The notes beneath the pieces are model-generated. The model was not told where the DNA came from. It searched no databases and saw only the letters and a program-made list of their open reading frames with translations. This document shows positions 22,365 to 30,713 of a stretch of 50,178 bases of DNA, piece after piece. The translations under genes were made by a program, and so were the position numbers. The DNA is from Candidatus Saccharibacteria bacterium UBA2112. GTDB lineage: Bacteria > Patescibacteriota > Saccharimonadia > Saccharimonadales > Saccharimonadaceae. Position 1 is the stretch's first letter, and every line of letters begins with the position of its first letter. The stretch lies in the NCBI GenBank assembly GCA_002331045.1, contig DCYK01000013.1, forward strand, positions 1-50,178, given 5' to 3'.

Positions 22365-23828
22365 ATGGAAACCCTAACCATGAGCTTGTCGATCATGGCA
22401 GACACGTCCAGTGCTATTGCTGTCATGAGAGATTACGTGGGGCCGACTTTACAGATGTTTGCGGCAATCGCCGGAATCGCCTGCACGTTTTTCATTGTGC
22501 ACGGCGGCTACCTGTACATGACCAGTGTCGGCAGGCCGGACACGCTAGAACACTCCAAGCGGATTATGCGAAACGCAGTCATCGGACTGGTCATTATCTT
22601 AGGTGCCGCAACGCTGACATCCATACTGGCGAACGCCTATGGGCATCCGGCGGGCGGAGCGCAAGCATCGTTACCGACGCTCAACGCCATCACGCCGGAT
22701 CAGTCGAGTAGCGGACTGATCGAAGTGTTGATCAACGCGGTCATAGGCTTCCTGAACAATATCATTCAGGCGGTCGCCGCGCCGTTCCTGGGGGCGCTCA
22801 ATTACTTCACTTCCGGCACACCGCTGATGGTTAAAAACCCAAGCGTGTTTAATCTATGGCTGGCAGTTGTCGGTATAACGGACGTGCTGTTCGTGATCGT
22901 TCTGGCACTGATTGGCTTTCACTTCATGAGCGCTGCCAGTTTCGGCTTCGACGAAATAGAATTCAAGCATCTGCTGCCGAGAATTGCCCTCGTGTTCCTG
23001 CTGATCAATACATCGATCTTCATCATCGACGGGTTCATCGAACTGTCCAATGTGCTCATTACTGCGATTACCAAAGTCTCCGGCAGCGCGTCTGTGTGGG
23101 ACACGTTGACCAGCGTTGTTAAAGATTCCGGCGGACAGGGACTGGCAGCGCTGCTGATGATGCTGGCCTTCATCGTCTTTTCGGTCATGCTGCTCGTCTA
23201 TTACGTCATCCGCCTGGTGACGCTTTTTATCGGAGCTGTGTTGTCGCCGCTAATCTTCCTCATCTGGCTCGTTCCTGGCTTTCGCGATTTTTCGGAAACA
23301 GCCGCCAAGACGTATCTGACAACCGTCTTCGTCCTGTTCGTCCATGTTGTCATCTTGCAGCTTTCCGCATCGCTGTTCACCGGCATGGCGGCATCGAGCG
23401 ACAATGACGTGCCGAATACGCTGATGGCGATGGTAGCGGGCTTAGCCACGGTCGTTGTGCTGCTAAAAACTCAGGGCGTGATGATGCAGTTCGGCTACGT
23501 CAGTGGCGGCGCAAGGAATGCACGAAAACTCGGTGGCCAGTTTATGAACGGTGTCAGCTACATCACAGGCAAGGGTAAAGCAGTCGTTTCAACGATGTCA
23601 TCCCGCACCGCCCAATCGACCGGCTCAAGTTCAGGCGGCGGTAGTCGCGGCAAAGGTCTCCATGTCGTTTCATATACCCAACCTCGCAGCGGTGCTGGCA
23701 AAAATGCGCCGAAGCCCGCCGTATCCGTTTCCCGTAAAACCGGAGCAACGCACGAAGCGCCGAAAGTATCATCAAGACCATCTGCCAGCGAGCTGACAAC
23801 TAAGAAAGAAAGGGAGAAGAAATCATGA
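22365..23828 (+). CDS. VirB6/TrbL-like channel protein with N-terminal VirB2-like module
   Basis: 487 residues. Residues 25-90 repeat the pilin plan of the preceding gene (FAAIAGIACTFFIVHGGYLYMTS-x-GRPDTLEHSKR, then IGLVIILGAATL). Residues 115-400 contain about seven helices in the VirB6/TrbL pattern, with YYVIRLVTLFIGAVLSPLIFLIW near 280-300. The tail (400-487) is polar, Gly/Ser-rich, basic and probably unstructured. It would form the inner-membrane part of the transfer channel. It ends with ATGA, overlapping the PrgI start. Confidence 0.82.
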   Translation: METLTMSLSIMADTSSAIAVMRDYVGPTLQMFAAIAGIACTFFIVHGGYLYMTSVGRPDTLEHSKRIMRNAVIGLVIILGAATLTSILANAYGHPAGGAQASLPTLNAITPDQSSSGLIEVLINAVIGFLNNIIQAVAAPFLGALNYFTSGTPLMVKNPSVFNLWLAVVGITDVLFVIVLALIGFHFMSAASFGFDEIEFKHLLPRIALVFLLINTSIFIIDGFIELSNVLITAITKVSGSASVWDTLTSVVKDSGGQGLAALLMMLAFIVFSVMLLVYYVIRLVTLFIGAVLSPLIFLIWLVPGFRDFSETAAKTYLTTVFVLFVHVVILQLSASLFTGMAASSDNDVPNTLMAMVAGLATVVVLLKTQGVMMQFGYVSGGARNARKLGGQFMNGVSYITGKGKAVVSTMSSRTAQSTGSSSGGGSRGKGLHVVSYTQPRSGAGKNAPKPAVSVSRKTGATHEAPKVSSRPSASELTTKKEREKKS

Positions 23829-24334
23829 AAGCAACGATTGTACCAGCACAAGTAACGACGGTTGAAGACCGGATCATGGGAGGACTGAGCTTTTCGCAGC
23901 TGATGCTGCTGCTTGTACCCGTATTCATGAGCGCGGGTATATACACGATGATTCCACCGTTTATGGACGGCAACATCTATAAATACATCGTGATGGGGGC
24001 AGTCGCTTTAATCTGCGGAATTCTCGCGATACGCATCAAGGGGAAGATACTCGCCTTGTGGCTGGCGATCGTTCTCCGGTACAATCTCCGTCCGAAATAC
24101 TATCTGTTCAACAAGAACACAACCGCCCTCCGCGAGCAGTACGCCGACCATGTTCCAGCGGCTGAAGAAAAGACCGAACGACAAAGCCTGAAAGAGCGGG
24201 TGCAAGTACCGCACCTTGAGCTGCACGAAGTGACGAAGGTTATGACAAAGCTGGAAAACCCGGCGGCCAAGCTGCGATTCGAAACCACAAGAAATGGAGG
24301 TCTCTATGTTCGCCTTACAGAAATCGAAGAATAA
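23825..24334 (+). CDS. prgI: PrgI family protein (VirB3-like)
   Basis: 169 residues. Starts MKATIVPAQVTTVEDRIMGGLSF in the PrgI manner, with two helices (about 27-45 and 53-80) followed by YNLRPKYYLFNK and a charged cytoplasmic tail ending in GLYVRLTEIEE. PrgI takes the place of VirB3 in Gram-positive-type and CPR conjugation systems and contacts the VirB4 ATPase. It shares four bases with the preceding gene and 29 with the next. Confidence 0.88.
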   Translation: MKATIVPAQVTTVEDRIMGGLSFSQLMLLLVPVFMSAGIYTMIPPFMDGNIYKYIVMGAVALICGILAIRIKGKILALWLAIVLRYNLRPKYYLFNKNTTALREQYADHVPAAEEKTERQSLKERVQVPHLELHEVTKVMTKLENPAAKLRFETTRNGGLYVRLTEIEE

Positions 24335-24941
24335 AACCAGCGCCCGAAATCAGATAGCGATCAAGGGCGTGCGCGACGGTATTCTCATGTTGCCGAATAA
24401 CGAATACCGCGCCGTGCTGCAAGTGTCGTCACTGAATTTCGAGCTGAAAAGCGAGGACGAGCAGGACGCGATTATCGAGACCTACGAGAGCTTCTTAAAC
24501 TCCGTCGGTTCGTCGCTTCAAATCCTTGTTCGTACCCGCGAAATCGACATGGATAAATACCTTGAAGATTTGAACGTGCGGCGTGGCGGCGAGACGGAGC
24601 AGGTCTACCGCGACCAACTGAAAAACTATGATGAGTTTATCCGCTCGCTTATCATGACAAACAAAATCCTCACCAGGCACTTCTATATCGTCGTGCCGTA
24701 CAACACGACCGGCAAGGCGGACTTTGAGCTGATTCAGGAACAGATCAACCTGAAACTCGACATCGTGGCAAAAGGCATGATGCGCATCGGCATGCACACG
24801 AAAGAACTGACCAGCCTTGAAATACTCGATTTGTTCTACAGCTTCTACAGTCCGGCTCAGGCAAAGGTACAGCCGCTCACCGAACAAGCTCTGCGCATGA
24901 TACATGCCGCCATGATCGAGAAAGGAGACCAAGATGGATAA
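24306..24941 (+). CDS. TraC-like protein (VirB4 N-terminal domain)
   Basis: 211 residues from ATG 24306, behind GGAGG at 5-nt spacing. It matches the N-terminal half of VirB4/TrsE ATPases (IKGVRDGILMLPNNEYRAVLQVSSLNFELKS at the start, HFYIVVPY near 130) but has no ATPase motifs. The ATPase half is the next gene, which overlaps by eight bases. Such a split VirB4 is usual in CPR and many Gram-positive elements, so this is not a broken gene. Confidence 0.82.
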   Translation: MFALQKSKNKTSARNQIAIKGVRDGILMLPNNEYRAVLQVSSLNFELKSEDEQDAIIETYESFLNSVGSSLQILVRTREIDMDKYLEDLNVRRGGETEQVYRDQLKNYDEFIRSLIMTNKILTRHFYIVVPYNTTGKADFELIQEQINLKLDIVAKGMMRIGMHTKELTSLEILDLFYSFYSPAQAKVQPLTEQALRMIHAAMIEKGDQDG

Positions 24942-26670
24942 ACTTTTCGCACCAGTCAAAAAACGCCGAGAGGAACGAAAGGCAAAACAAAAAGAGCTGT
25001 CTCTCGCGTTTGGCGAGCAGGATGCAGTAGACGTACTGTCCTACGCCGGTTTGGAGGAGAACGTTGACCACCTTTGTATCGACGGCGTTTATATCCGCAC
25101 GCTTTATATCTCCGGCTATCCGTTCGTGGCAAGCTCAGGCTGGCTCGACAGCCTCATCAACTTCAACCATGACGCTGATATCAGCTACCATTTGCACGAA
25201 GTCAACGCGCTCCACGCCTTGCCGAAACTGCACCGAAAGATTACCGAGCTTGAATCAACGCGCCGTTCGATGATGCGAGCCGGAAAGATCGTCGGATCGG
25301 AAATCACCGACCCGCTGGAATCTGCCATCGAACTGCGCGACAAGATCCAGCGCGGACAGGAAAAGCTGTTCCAGATGTCGATTTACGTTTGTCTTCGCGC
25401 CGAAAGTTTGGAAGAACTCAACAAAACGACGACGCTCCTTGAAGCAACTCTGTCCGCCAGGTTGTTTTACTCAAAAGTCGCACGCTACCAACAGCTCGAA
25501 GCCTTACAATCCATCCTGCCGCGCGGTGAAGATCAGCTGTCGCAGAAACGAAACCTCGACAGTTCGTCTGCCGCCCTGACGTTTCCGTTCATGTCATCCG
25601 AGCTGGTGCAGGAATCAGGCATTTTGTACGGTGTTAACAAATCGAATAACTCACTGGTCATTCTTGACCGGTTCAGCCTGCATAACGCTAACAGTATCGT
25701 CTTCGCACAGTCCGGCTCCGGTAAAAGCTACACGACAAAGGTAGAAATACTACGCCAACTCATGCAAGGCACGAAGGTACTGGTGATTGATCCCGAACGA
25801 GAATATAAAATGCTGGCCGAATCGGTCGGCGGTACATATATAAAGCTGTCCGCCAAAAGCAAGGAAAAGATCAATCCGTTCGATCTCGCCACAACATACC
25901 ACACGGCAAGCGACCTGTCCGAACACGCACAGGATTTGACGGAAGTCATCAGCCTCATGGCCGAAGGTCTGAGTTCGCGGGAAAAAGCGGCGGTCGATAA
26001 ATCTATCCTGCGTATTTATAAGAAAGCAAAAGAACAGCAGCCACTGCTTGAAGATTTGTACACCGAGCTACATAAACTCGGTCAGGTTAAACTCTGCGAA
26101 CGGCTAGAAAAGTACATCTCCGGCTCGCTAGCCGATGTGTTCAACGCGCAAACGAACATCAAACTCGACAACCGCCTAGTGATATTCGATATCAAGGATT
26201 TGCCTGAGAGTTTGCGCCAGATCATGATGCTGATTATCAGCAACTTCGTGCAAAATCAGGTGAAAGCCAAACCGGAAAAACGACTACTGATTATCGACGA
26301 GGGCTGGATGCTGCTCGAACATGAAGAGTCGGCACGATTCGTTGCCGGACTTGTCCGCCGCGCCCGCAAATACTACTTGGGCGTATCAATCATTTCGCAA
26401 CAGGCAAACGACTTTCTGCGCTCGGATTACGGCCGGGCAATCGCGTCGCAGTCGGCGCTTCGCATTCTCATGCGACAGGATACAACAACGATCAAGAATG
26501 TTGTGTCCGAGTTTAATTTGAGTGAATACGAACAGAGCTTTCTGTTGACCTGTGAGCGCGGCGACGCGTTGATCATCGCCGACCAAAACCATGTCGCCGT
26601 CAAGGTTGTTGCTTCGGATAAAGAGCACCCTCTTATCACGACCAATCCAGCGGAGCTTTACAGCGCATGA
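24934..26670 (+). CDS. virB4: VirB4-type conjugation ATPase
   Basis: 578 residues. The first 230 residues are the middle part of VirB4; the HerA/FtsK-type ATPase follows, with Walker A QSGSGKSYTT (about 259-268), DPEREYKML, and Walker B RLLIIDEGWML (about 445). VSIISQQANDFL and LRILMRQD are the sensor and arginine-finger regions. It energises pilus assembly and substrate transfer at the inner face of the membrane. It ends in ATGA, coupled to the CHAP gene. Confidence 0.93.
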   Translation: MDKLFAPVKKRREERKAKQKELSLAFGEQDAVDVLSYAGLEENVDHLCIDGVYIRTLYISGYPFVASSGWLDSLINFNHDADISYHLHEVNALHALPKLHRKITELESTRRSMMRAGKIVGSEITDPLESAIELRDKIQRGQEKLFQMSIYVCLRAESLEELNKTTTLLEATLSARLFYSKVARYQQLEALQSILPRGEDQLSQKRNLDSSSAALTFPFMSSELVQESGILYGVNKSNNSLVILDRFSLHNANSIVFAQSGSGKSYTTKVEILRQLMQGTKVLVIDPEREYKMLAESVGGTYIKLSAKSKEKINPFDLATTYHTASDLSEHAQDLTEVISLMAEGLSSREKAAVDKSILRIYKKAKEQQPLLEDLYTELHKLGQVKLCERLEKYISGSLADVFNAQTNIKLDNRLVIFDIKDLPESLRQIMMLIISNFVQNQVKAKPEKRLLIIDEGWMLLEHEESARFVAGLVRRARKYYLGVSIISQQANDFLRSDYGRAIASQSALRILMRQDTTTIKNVVSEFNLSEYEQSFLLTCERGDALIIADQNHVAVKVVASDKEHPLITTNPAELYSA

Positions 26671-27209
26671 GCCCCGCGCTCATCCTCACTTTCGGCAGTG
26701 GGATGAAAAAGCAGCTTGCCATCGTGTTTGCCACTATGGCCGTCACGTTGGCGCTGCCGTTTGTCGCGGTGGCATCTATGGGTTCGGAAGTCCTGACGTT
26801 CCTATCAGGCGCACCGAGCGCGGAAGCGGCAGAAACGCAAGGATTCTATACTGGCGGGCCCGTACCTGGTAATACGTACGCTTGGGGCAACTGCACCTAC
26901 TGGGCGTTCGCGCAGAGGTTGTGGGCGAACAAACCTATTCCGACATCTTGGGGCAATGCGAATACATGGGACGACCGCGCACGGGCTGACGGCTATGTGG
27001 TTGATCATACTCCGAAAGTAACGGCTATATTCCAAACCGATGAGGGCGACTTCGGACACGTGGCCTATGTGACAAAAGTTGCAGATGATGGCAAATGGAC
27101 AATTACAGAGATGAACGCGCCGACGCTCAATGTAGTTAGAACAAGAACGTTCACTGCATCAGCAGCGCAGCACTACACCTTTATCCACGATAAGAAAGGC
27201 TCGTCATGA
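26667..27209 (+). CDS. CHAP-domain peptidoglycan hydrolase (VirB1-like role)
   Basis: 180 residues: signal peptide (cleavage near AEAAE, residue 50) and a CHAP domain with Cys in AWGNCTYWAFAQRL and His in DFGHVAYVTKV. It would open the wall for the secretion channel. The ATG at 26667 overlaps the VirB4 stop; an internal ATG at 26703 (MKKQLAIVFA) gives a more typical signal peptide and may be the real start. It ends in ATGA with the VirD4 gene. Confidence 0.87.
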   Translation: MSPALILTFGSGMKKQLAIVFATMAVTLALPFVAVASMGSEVLTFLSGAPSAEAAETQGFYTGGPVPGNTYAWGNCTYWAFAQRLWANKPIPTSWGNANTWDDRARADGYVVDHTPKVTAIFQTDEGDFGHVAYVTKVADDGKWTITEMNAPTLNVVRTRTFTASAAQHYTFIHDKKGSS

Positions 27210-29695
27210 TCTTCCGGTACTTAAACCGCCGATATCTGAAACACCGCTCGATAGTATGGCTGGAGATCACGCCGCCCGCATCGATCGCGAAAACCCCGGC
27301 CGCGACAGAACACCTGTTTTCCGTCATTCATGGCAACCGTGCGGCACGCAGCTTACGAGACAGGTTGCTCGGACGCTCGCCTGTCATGAGTTTCGAGATT
27401 ACTTCGACCAAAAAAGACGGTATACGGTATCTTGTGCAGGTTGAGTCATCCAGATCGGACAGCATACAAAAGGCTATCGTGTCGTACATCCCGGATTCAA
27501 AAGTGTCTGTTATCGCTCCGCCGGAACAGAGACACGCCGAGGTCATAGAATTTAAACAGCAAAAACATTACGTGCTTCCCATCCGACTTGCATCCGCGTT
27601 TGATCAACATGACCCGCTTTCGTACATTACCGGCGCAATGACAAAATTGAATGACGACGAACAAATCACGATGCAGCTCATCGTGACGCCGGTTGTACTG
27701 CGTGAAGCGAAGAGCCTTTCGCGCCGTATACTCGGAAACGAAGATATATTGAGACGAATTCAAAACAACAAAGTGTCCTTTGTTAGCCGTATCGGCGAGC
27801 TGATGGGAGGTTTTGCGCTCGGCACGGCGGAAATGGGGGGCGAATTTCATAACGGCACGACTCGCAGTTACTATTCGTCAAAAGCAGGCAAAGATGCACA
27901 GTTTCAGTCGCAGGTCTTAAAGAGGCAGCGTCCGGCACGAACACTCAGCGCGTTCGAGCTTGAACTGATGGAATCGATGCATCAAAAAGTCACTAAATCC
28001 CTCTTTGCAGTCAATCTCCGTGTACTCATAACCAGTGACAATCCGAAAGAACACATCGCCGCATTTCGTTCGGCGCTTGATGCATACTCCGTACCGCCAT
28101 ACCAGGAACTGAAAGCAAAGCTGCGCCTGCCTTTTCTTAACAGTTACCGAGCCCGACTTGCCAGTTTGCGGCTCCCGTCACTCTTTCGGCGTCACGGATT
28201 GGTGCTGGCGGCGTCGGAAATTGCGAGTTTGTACCATTTCCCATCAAGCCGTATCAGCAAAACGGACAACCTCATTACATCTCTCAGCCGTACATTGCCC
28301 GCTCCCGTCACGCTCAAACAAAACAGGCAGCTTGACGTTATTCTCGGCGAAAATATCCATCATGGCACAGCAACTCCGATCGGCCTCACCGAACATGAGC
28401 GACAACGACATTTGTATATCATCGGTGGTACCGGCAACGGCAAGACAACGATGTTGCAATATCAAATCGTCCAAGACATACAAGGCGGCAAGGGTATCGC
28501 TGTCATCGATCCGCACGGTGATATGGCCGAAACCCTGCTTACTCATATACCGGAAGAGCGCATGAAGGATGTTATCTATTTCAATCCCGATGATTTGGAG
28601 TATCCTATCGGTCTTAACCTGCTTGAGCTGACGCCCGGACTCACTGGCAATGAACTGCTGCGCGAAAAAGACATCATTACCGAATCGGTTATATCGGTCT
28701 TTCGCAAGATATTCTCAGAAGAAGATACCGGCGGCCACCGCATCGAGTATGTGCTGCGTAACGCGATACAGACGGCGCTGACCGTCGAGAATGCAACGCT
28801 GTTCACCGTTTTTGATCTCCTCAATGATACGAAGTATCGAAGAGCCGTCATCAAGACGCTTGATGACAAGAACCTCATAAACTTTTGGAAGAATGAGCTT
28901 GGTAAGGCCGGGGACATGCAGAAAGTAAAGATGGCCGCCGGTATCACGGCCAAGATCGGCCGTTTCCTATTCTCGGCATCGGCGCGGCAGATATTGGAAC
29001 AGCCGAAATCAACCATCGACTTTGACGGGATTATCAATGACGGTAAAATCCTGATCTGCAATTTCTCGAAAGGGCTGATCGGCGAAGATACGTCGGAACT
29101 GTTCGGTATTACTATTCTCGCCAAGCTTCAGCTGGCAAGCCTCCGAAGGGCACGAATCGCACAAGCCGCCCGCCGCCCGTTCTATCTCTACGTCGACGAG
29201 TTCCAAAACTTCGCCACTACCTCGTTCGTGCAGATGCTATCCGAAGCCAGGAAGTACAAGATGTTCATGATAATGGCCGAGCAGTCGACAAGCCAACAGA
29301 AAGACCAGCAGATGGTGAGCGTTATCCTTGCGAATGTCGGCACGGTTATATGTTTCAGAACAGGCAACCCGCAAGATGAGCGTACGCTACTGCCACTATT
29401 CAGTCCGTATGTGGAGCAGGGAGAAATTAGTAACCTGCCAGCTTTTAATTTCTACGCCAAGTTATCCGCTATTCAGGCACAGGAACCAATGTCGGGACAG
29501 ACATTCCTACTAGAGGGTGAAGGAAACCCGGCTATTGCGCAAAAAGTTATCAAGCACTCTCGGAAAAAATATGCCAAAAAACAAGAAAAACAGCCAAAGA
29601 AAACCGATACAACTGATGCGAAGAGAAGAGCGACCAAGACAACTACTCCTTCGTTGGCCAACGGCGTGCTAGATATTGAAGCTGGACGAGGCTAA
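27206..29695 (+). CDS. VirD4/TraG-type coupling ATPase
   Basis: 829 residues, largest protein of the operon. The N-terminal 390 residues have the mixed fold found before the ATPase in CPR and Firmicutes coupling proteins; no membrane helix is obvious at the start, unlike classic VirD4. The ATPase domain has Walker A IIGGTGNGKTT (about 408-418), DPHGDM, and Walker B FYLYVDEFQNF (about 657). The basic C-terminal tail (KKYAKKQEKQPKKTD) may contact DNA. It should bring the DNA substrate to the channel. The last four bases overlap the convergent small gene at 29692. Confidence 0.9.
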   Translation: MIFRYLNRRYLKHRSIVWLEITPPASIAKTPAATEHLFSVIHGNRAARSLRDRLLGRSPVMSFEITSTKKDGIRYLVQVESSRSDSIQKAIVSYIPDSKVSVIAPPEQRHAEVIEFKQQKHYVLPIRLASAFDQHDPLSYITGAMTKLNDDEQITMQLIVTPVVLREAKSLSRRILGNEDILRRIQNNKVSFVSRIGELMGGFALGTAEMGGEFHNGTTRSYYSSKAGKDAQFQSQVLKRQRPARTLSAFELELMESMHQKVTKSLFAVNLRVLITSDNPKEHIAAFRSALDAYSVPPYQELKAKLRLPFLNSYRARLASLRLPSLFRRHGLVLAASEIASLYHFPSSRISKTDNLITSLSRTLPAPVTLKQNRQLDVILGENIHHGTATPIGLTEHERQRHLYIIGGTGNGKTTMLQYQIVQDIQGGKGIAVIDPHGDMAETLLTHIPEERMKDVIYFNPDDLEYPIGLNLLELTPGLTGNELLREKDIITESVISVFRKIFSEEDTGGHRIEYVLRNAIQTALTVENATLFTVFDLLNDTKYRRAVIKTLDDKNLINFWKNELGKAGDMQKVKMAAGITAKIGRFLFSASARQILEQPKSTIDFDGIINDGKILICNFSKGLIGEDTSELFGITILAKLQLASLRRARIAQAARRPFYLYVDEFQNFATTSFVQMLSEARKYKMFMIMAEQSTSQQKDQQMVSVILANVGTVICFRTGNPQDERTLLPLFSPYVEQGEISNLPAFNFYAKLSAIQAQEPMSGQTFLLEGEGNPAIAQKVIKHSRKKYAKKQEKQPKKTDTTDAKRRATKTTTPSLANGVLDIEAGRG

Positions 29696-29910
29696 TTTTC
29701 CGAGCCGCGTTTTTTCGCAAACTCATCGTAGAGTTTTCGCATTTCCTCGTCAGACAGTGTATGGCTAAGTTCATGAAAAACTGTCTGATAGTATTCGAGA
29801 AATGCGATTCCGTCCTCTGGCGTCGCATGTTCCGGATCGACAGTCTTTAGATAGGCAATAACTTTGTCTATGTCAGCTTCGTTGATCTCGTATGCTTCGT
29901 AATCTGCCAT
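29692..29910 (-). CDS. Small acidic protein downstream of PLD gene
   Basis: 72 residues, not recognised, strongly acidic (for example EINEADIDKVIAYL, DPEHATPEDG, SDEEMRKLYDEF), all helix in appearance. AAGGAG lies 4 nt before its ATG, inside the end of the PLD gene, with one base between stop and start. Its acidity and tight coupling suggest an inhibitor or DNA mimic for the nuclease-like partner; that is speculation. Confidence 0.6.
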   Translation of the reverse strand: MADYEAYEINEADIDKVIAYLKTVDPEHATPEDGIAFLEYYQTVFHELSHTLSDEEMRKLYDEFAKKRGSEN

Positions 29911-29911
29911 G

Positions 29912-30358
29912 TTACTCCTTTATGTATCTATTGATAGCGATAAACTTGCATAAGTCCTTTGCTATCGTTACTGATACCATTTTTCTCATTATCTCACAAC
30001 TATCATTGAACGATAAGATATTGAGACTCCCCTCATAGATGACCCTGCGATCAATGATAGCCAGCTTGCGATGATGGCCACTCGTATAAAGTACTGTGAC
30101 ACCTAAATCCTGCATTGCTGCAACGGCTTCGAGTGCCTGGTAGTAATAGTCACCGTCATGCTCAATTGGATCGCGCGTATTTACGATGATGCGTACATTT
30201 TTCCTACGCATTTTTGCAAATTCAGGCAACAACATGTTCATGCGCTTTTCGGTGATGAACGGGCTTTCTATTATCAACTCCTGCCTGCAAGTACCAATAT
30301 CGCGCATGAATGCTTTATAAAATGTGTTCTGATCGTAGAGTGACGTGCTATTCAGCAT
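29912..30358 (-). CDS. Phospholipase D-like (single HKD) protein, probable nuclease
   Basis: 148 residues, one PLD-type half domain. The HKD motif is complete: H96-R97-K98, D103 and the following GSLN (110-113) with S116. ELIIESPFIT near residue 27 and VRIIVNTRDP near 55 are the preceding strands. Proteins with one HKD work as dimers; small ones are usually nucleases (Nuc/BfiI type). No signal peptide, so cytoplasmic. The start overlaps the end of the upstream short gene by 11 bases. It may be a defence or DNA-processing enzyme of the element. Confidence 0.78.
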   Translation of the reverse strand: MLNSTSLYDQNTFYKAFMRDIGTCRQELIIESPFITEKRMNMLLPEFAKMRRKNVRIIVNTRDPIEHDGDYYYQALEAVAAMQDLGVTVLYTSGHHRKLAIIDRRVIYEGSLNILSFNDSCEIMRKMVSVTIAKDLCKFIAINRYIKE

Positions 30359-30602
30359 GGTACATACTCTCCTCCGTGTCAGGCTCTATGACTCTGATTT
30401 CTCCGTCCACATACTCAAAGCCTAGATCTACTAGCTTTTCATACATTAGAATAAGACTTGGCTCGATAGTGTTCCACGACAGGTCAATGAGGTGCACCAA
30501 ATCGGAACAAAATCGAAAATTGTCGCCCAAACGGGCGGCTTTTTCTTTGGCCGCGCGAAGTGCAGGCCAGATGTTCTCTTGTAGGAATAAAGAAGCTGAT
30601 CA
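30348..30602 (-). pseudogene. 5'-truncated ORF at the probable right end of the element
   Basis: The frame is open from an in-frame TGA (30602-30600) to its stop at 30348. The only usual start is TTG at 30530, giving 60 residues, but the 23 codons before it also read like protein (ENIWPALRAAKEKAARLGDNF), without any ATG, GTG or TTG. A gene that lost its first part at the recombination junction explains this. The C-terminal part (LILMYEKLVDLGFEYVDGE) is not recognised. It overlaps the PLD start by 11 bases in ATG-containing fashion, so its product or its translation may still matter. Confidence 0.45.
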
Positions 30603-30713
30603 TCATTTACGACTACGTTTGCTGTCGGTATGACGTGTGCTTTTTATTCATCGGGATCCAGCCATTTTATCGACTTATCTACTGGGATTGCCTCTTTATG
30701 CAAATACTAATCA

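Larger units (their letters stand above)
8183..30602. mobile_element. Integrative conjugative element at tRNA-Leu (right end uncertain)
   Basis: The left border is the 3' end of tRNA-Leu, next to a large serine recombinase. Inside are a replication-relaxation family gene, a complete-looking minimal type IV secretion operon with VirD4 coupling ATPase, and accessory blocks for redox/metal handling and possible defence. Housekeeping genes resume after about 30.7 kb. The right end is set at the in-frame stop of an ORF that appears to have lost its 5' part (30600-30602); this is inference. No second copy of the tRNA 3' end was found, which fits a serine recombinase with a very short crossover core. 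Confidence 0.75.

Noticed and set aside
24306..26670. VirB4 broken by a frameshift
   Set aside because: Both parts have their own ribosome binding sites or coupled starts and complete domains; split TraC/VirB4 is usual in such systems.
30490..30500. GCACCAA, also present at the tRNA 3' end (8178-8184), as a possible attR
   Set aside because: Seven shared bases in coding-like sequence are expected by chance, and the flanks do not match.
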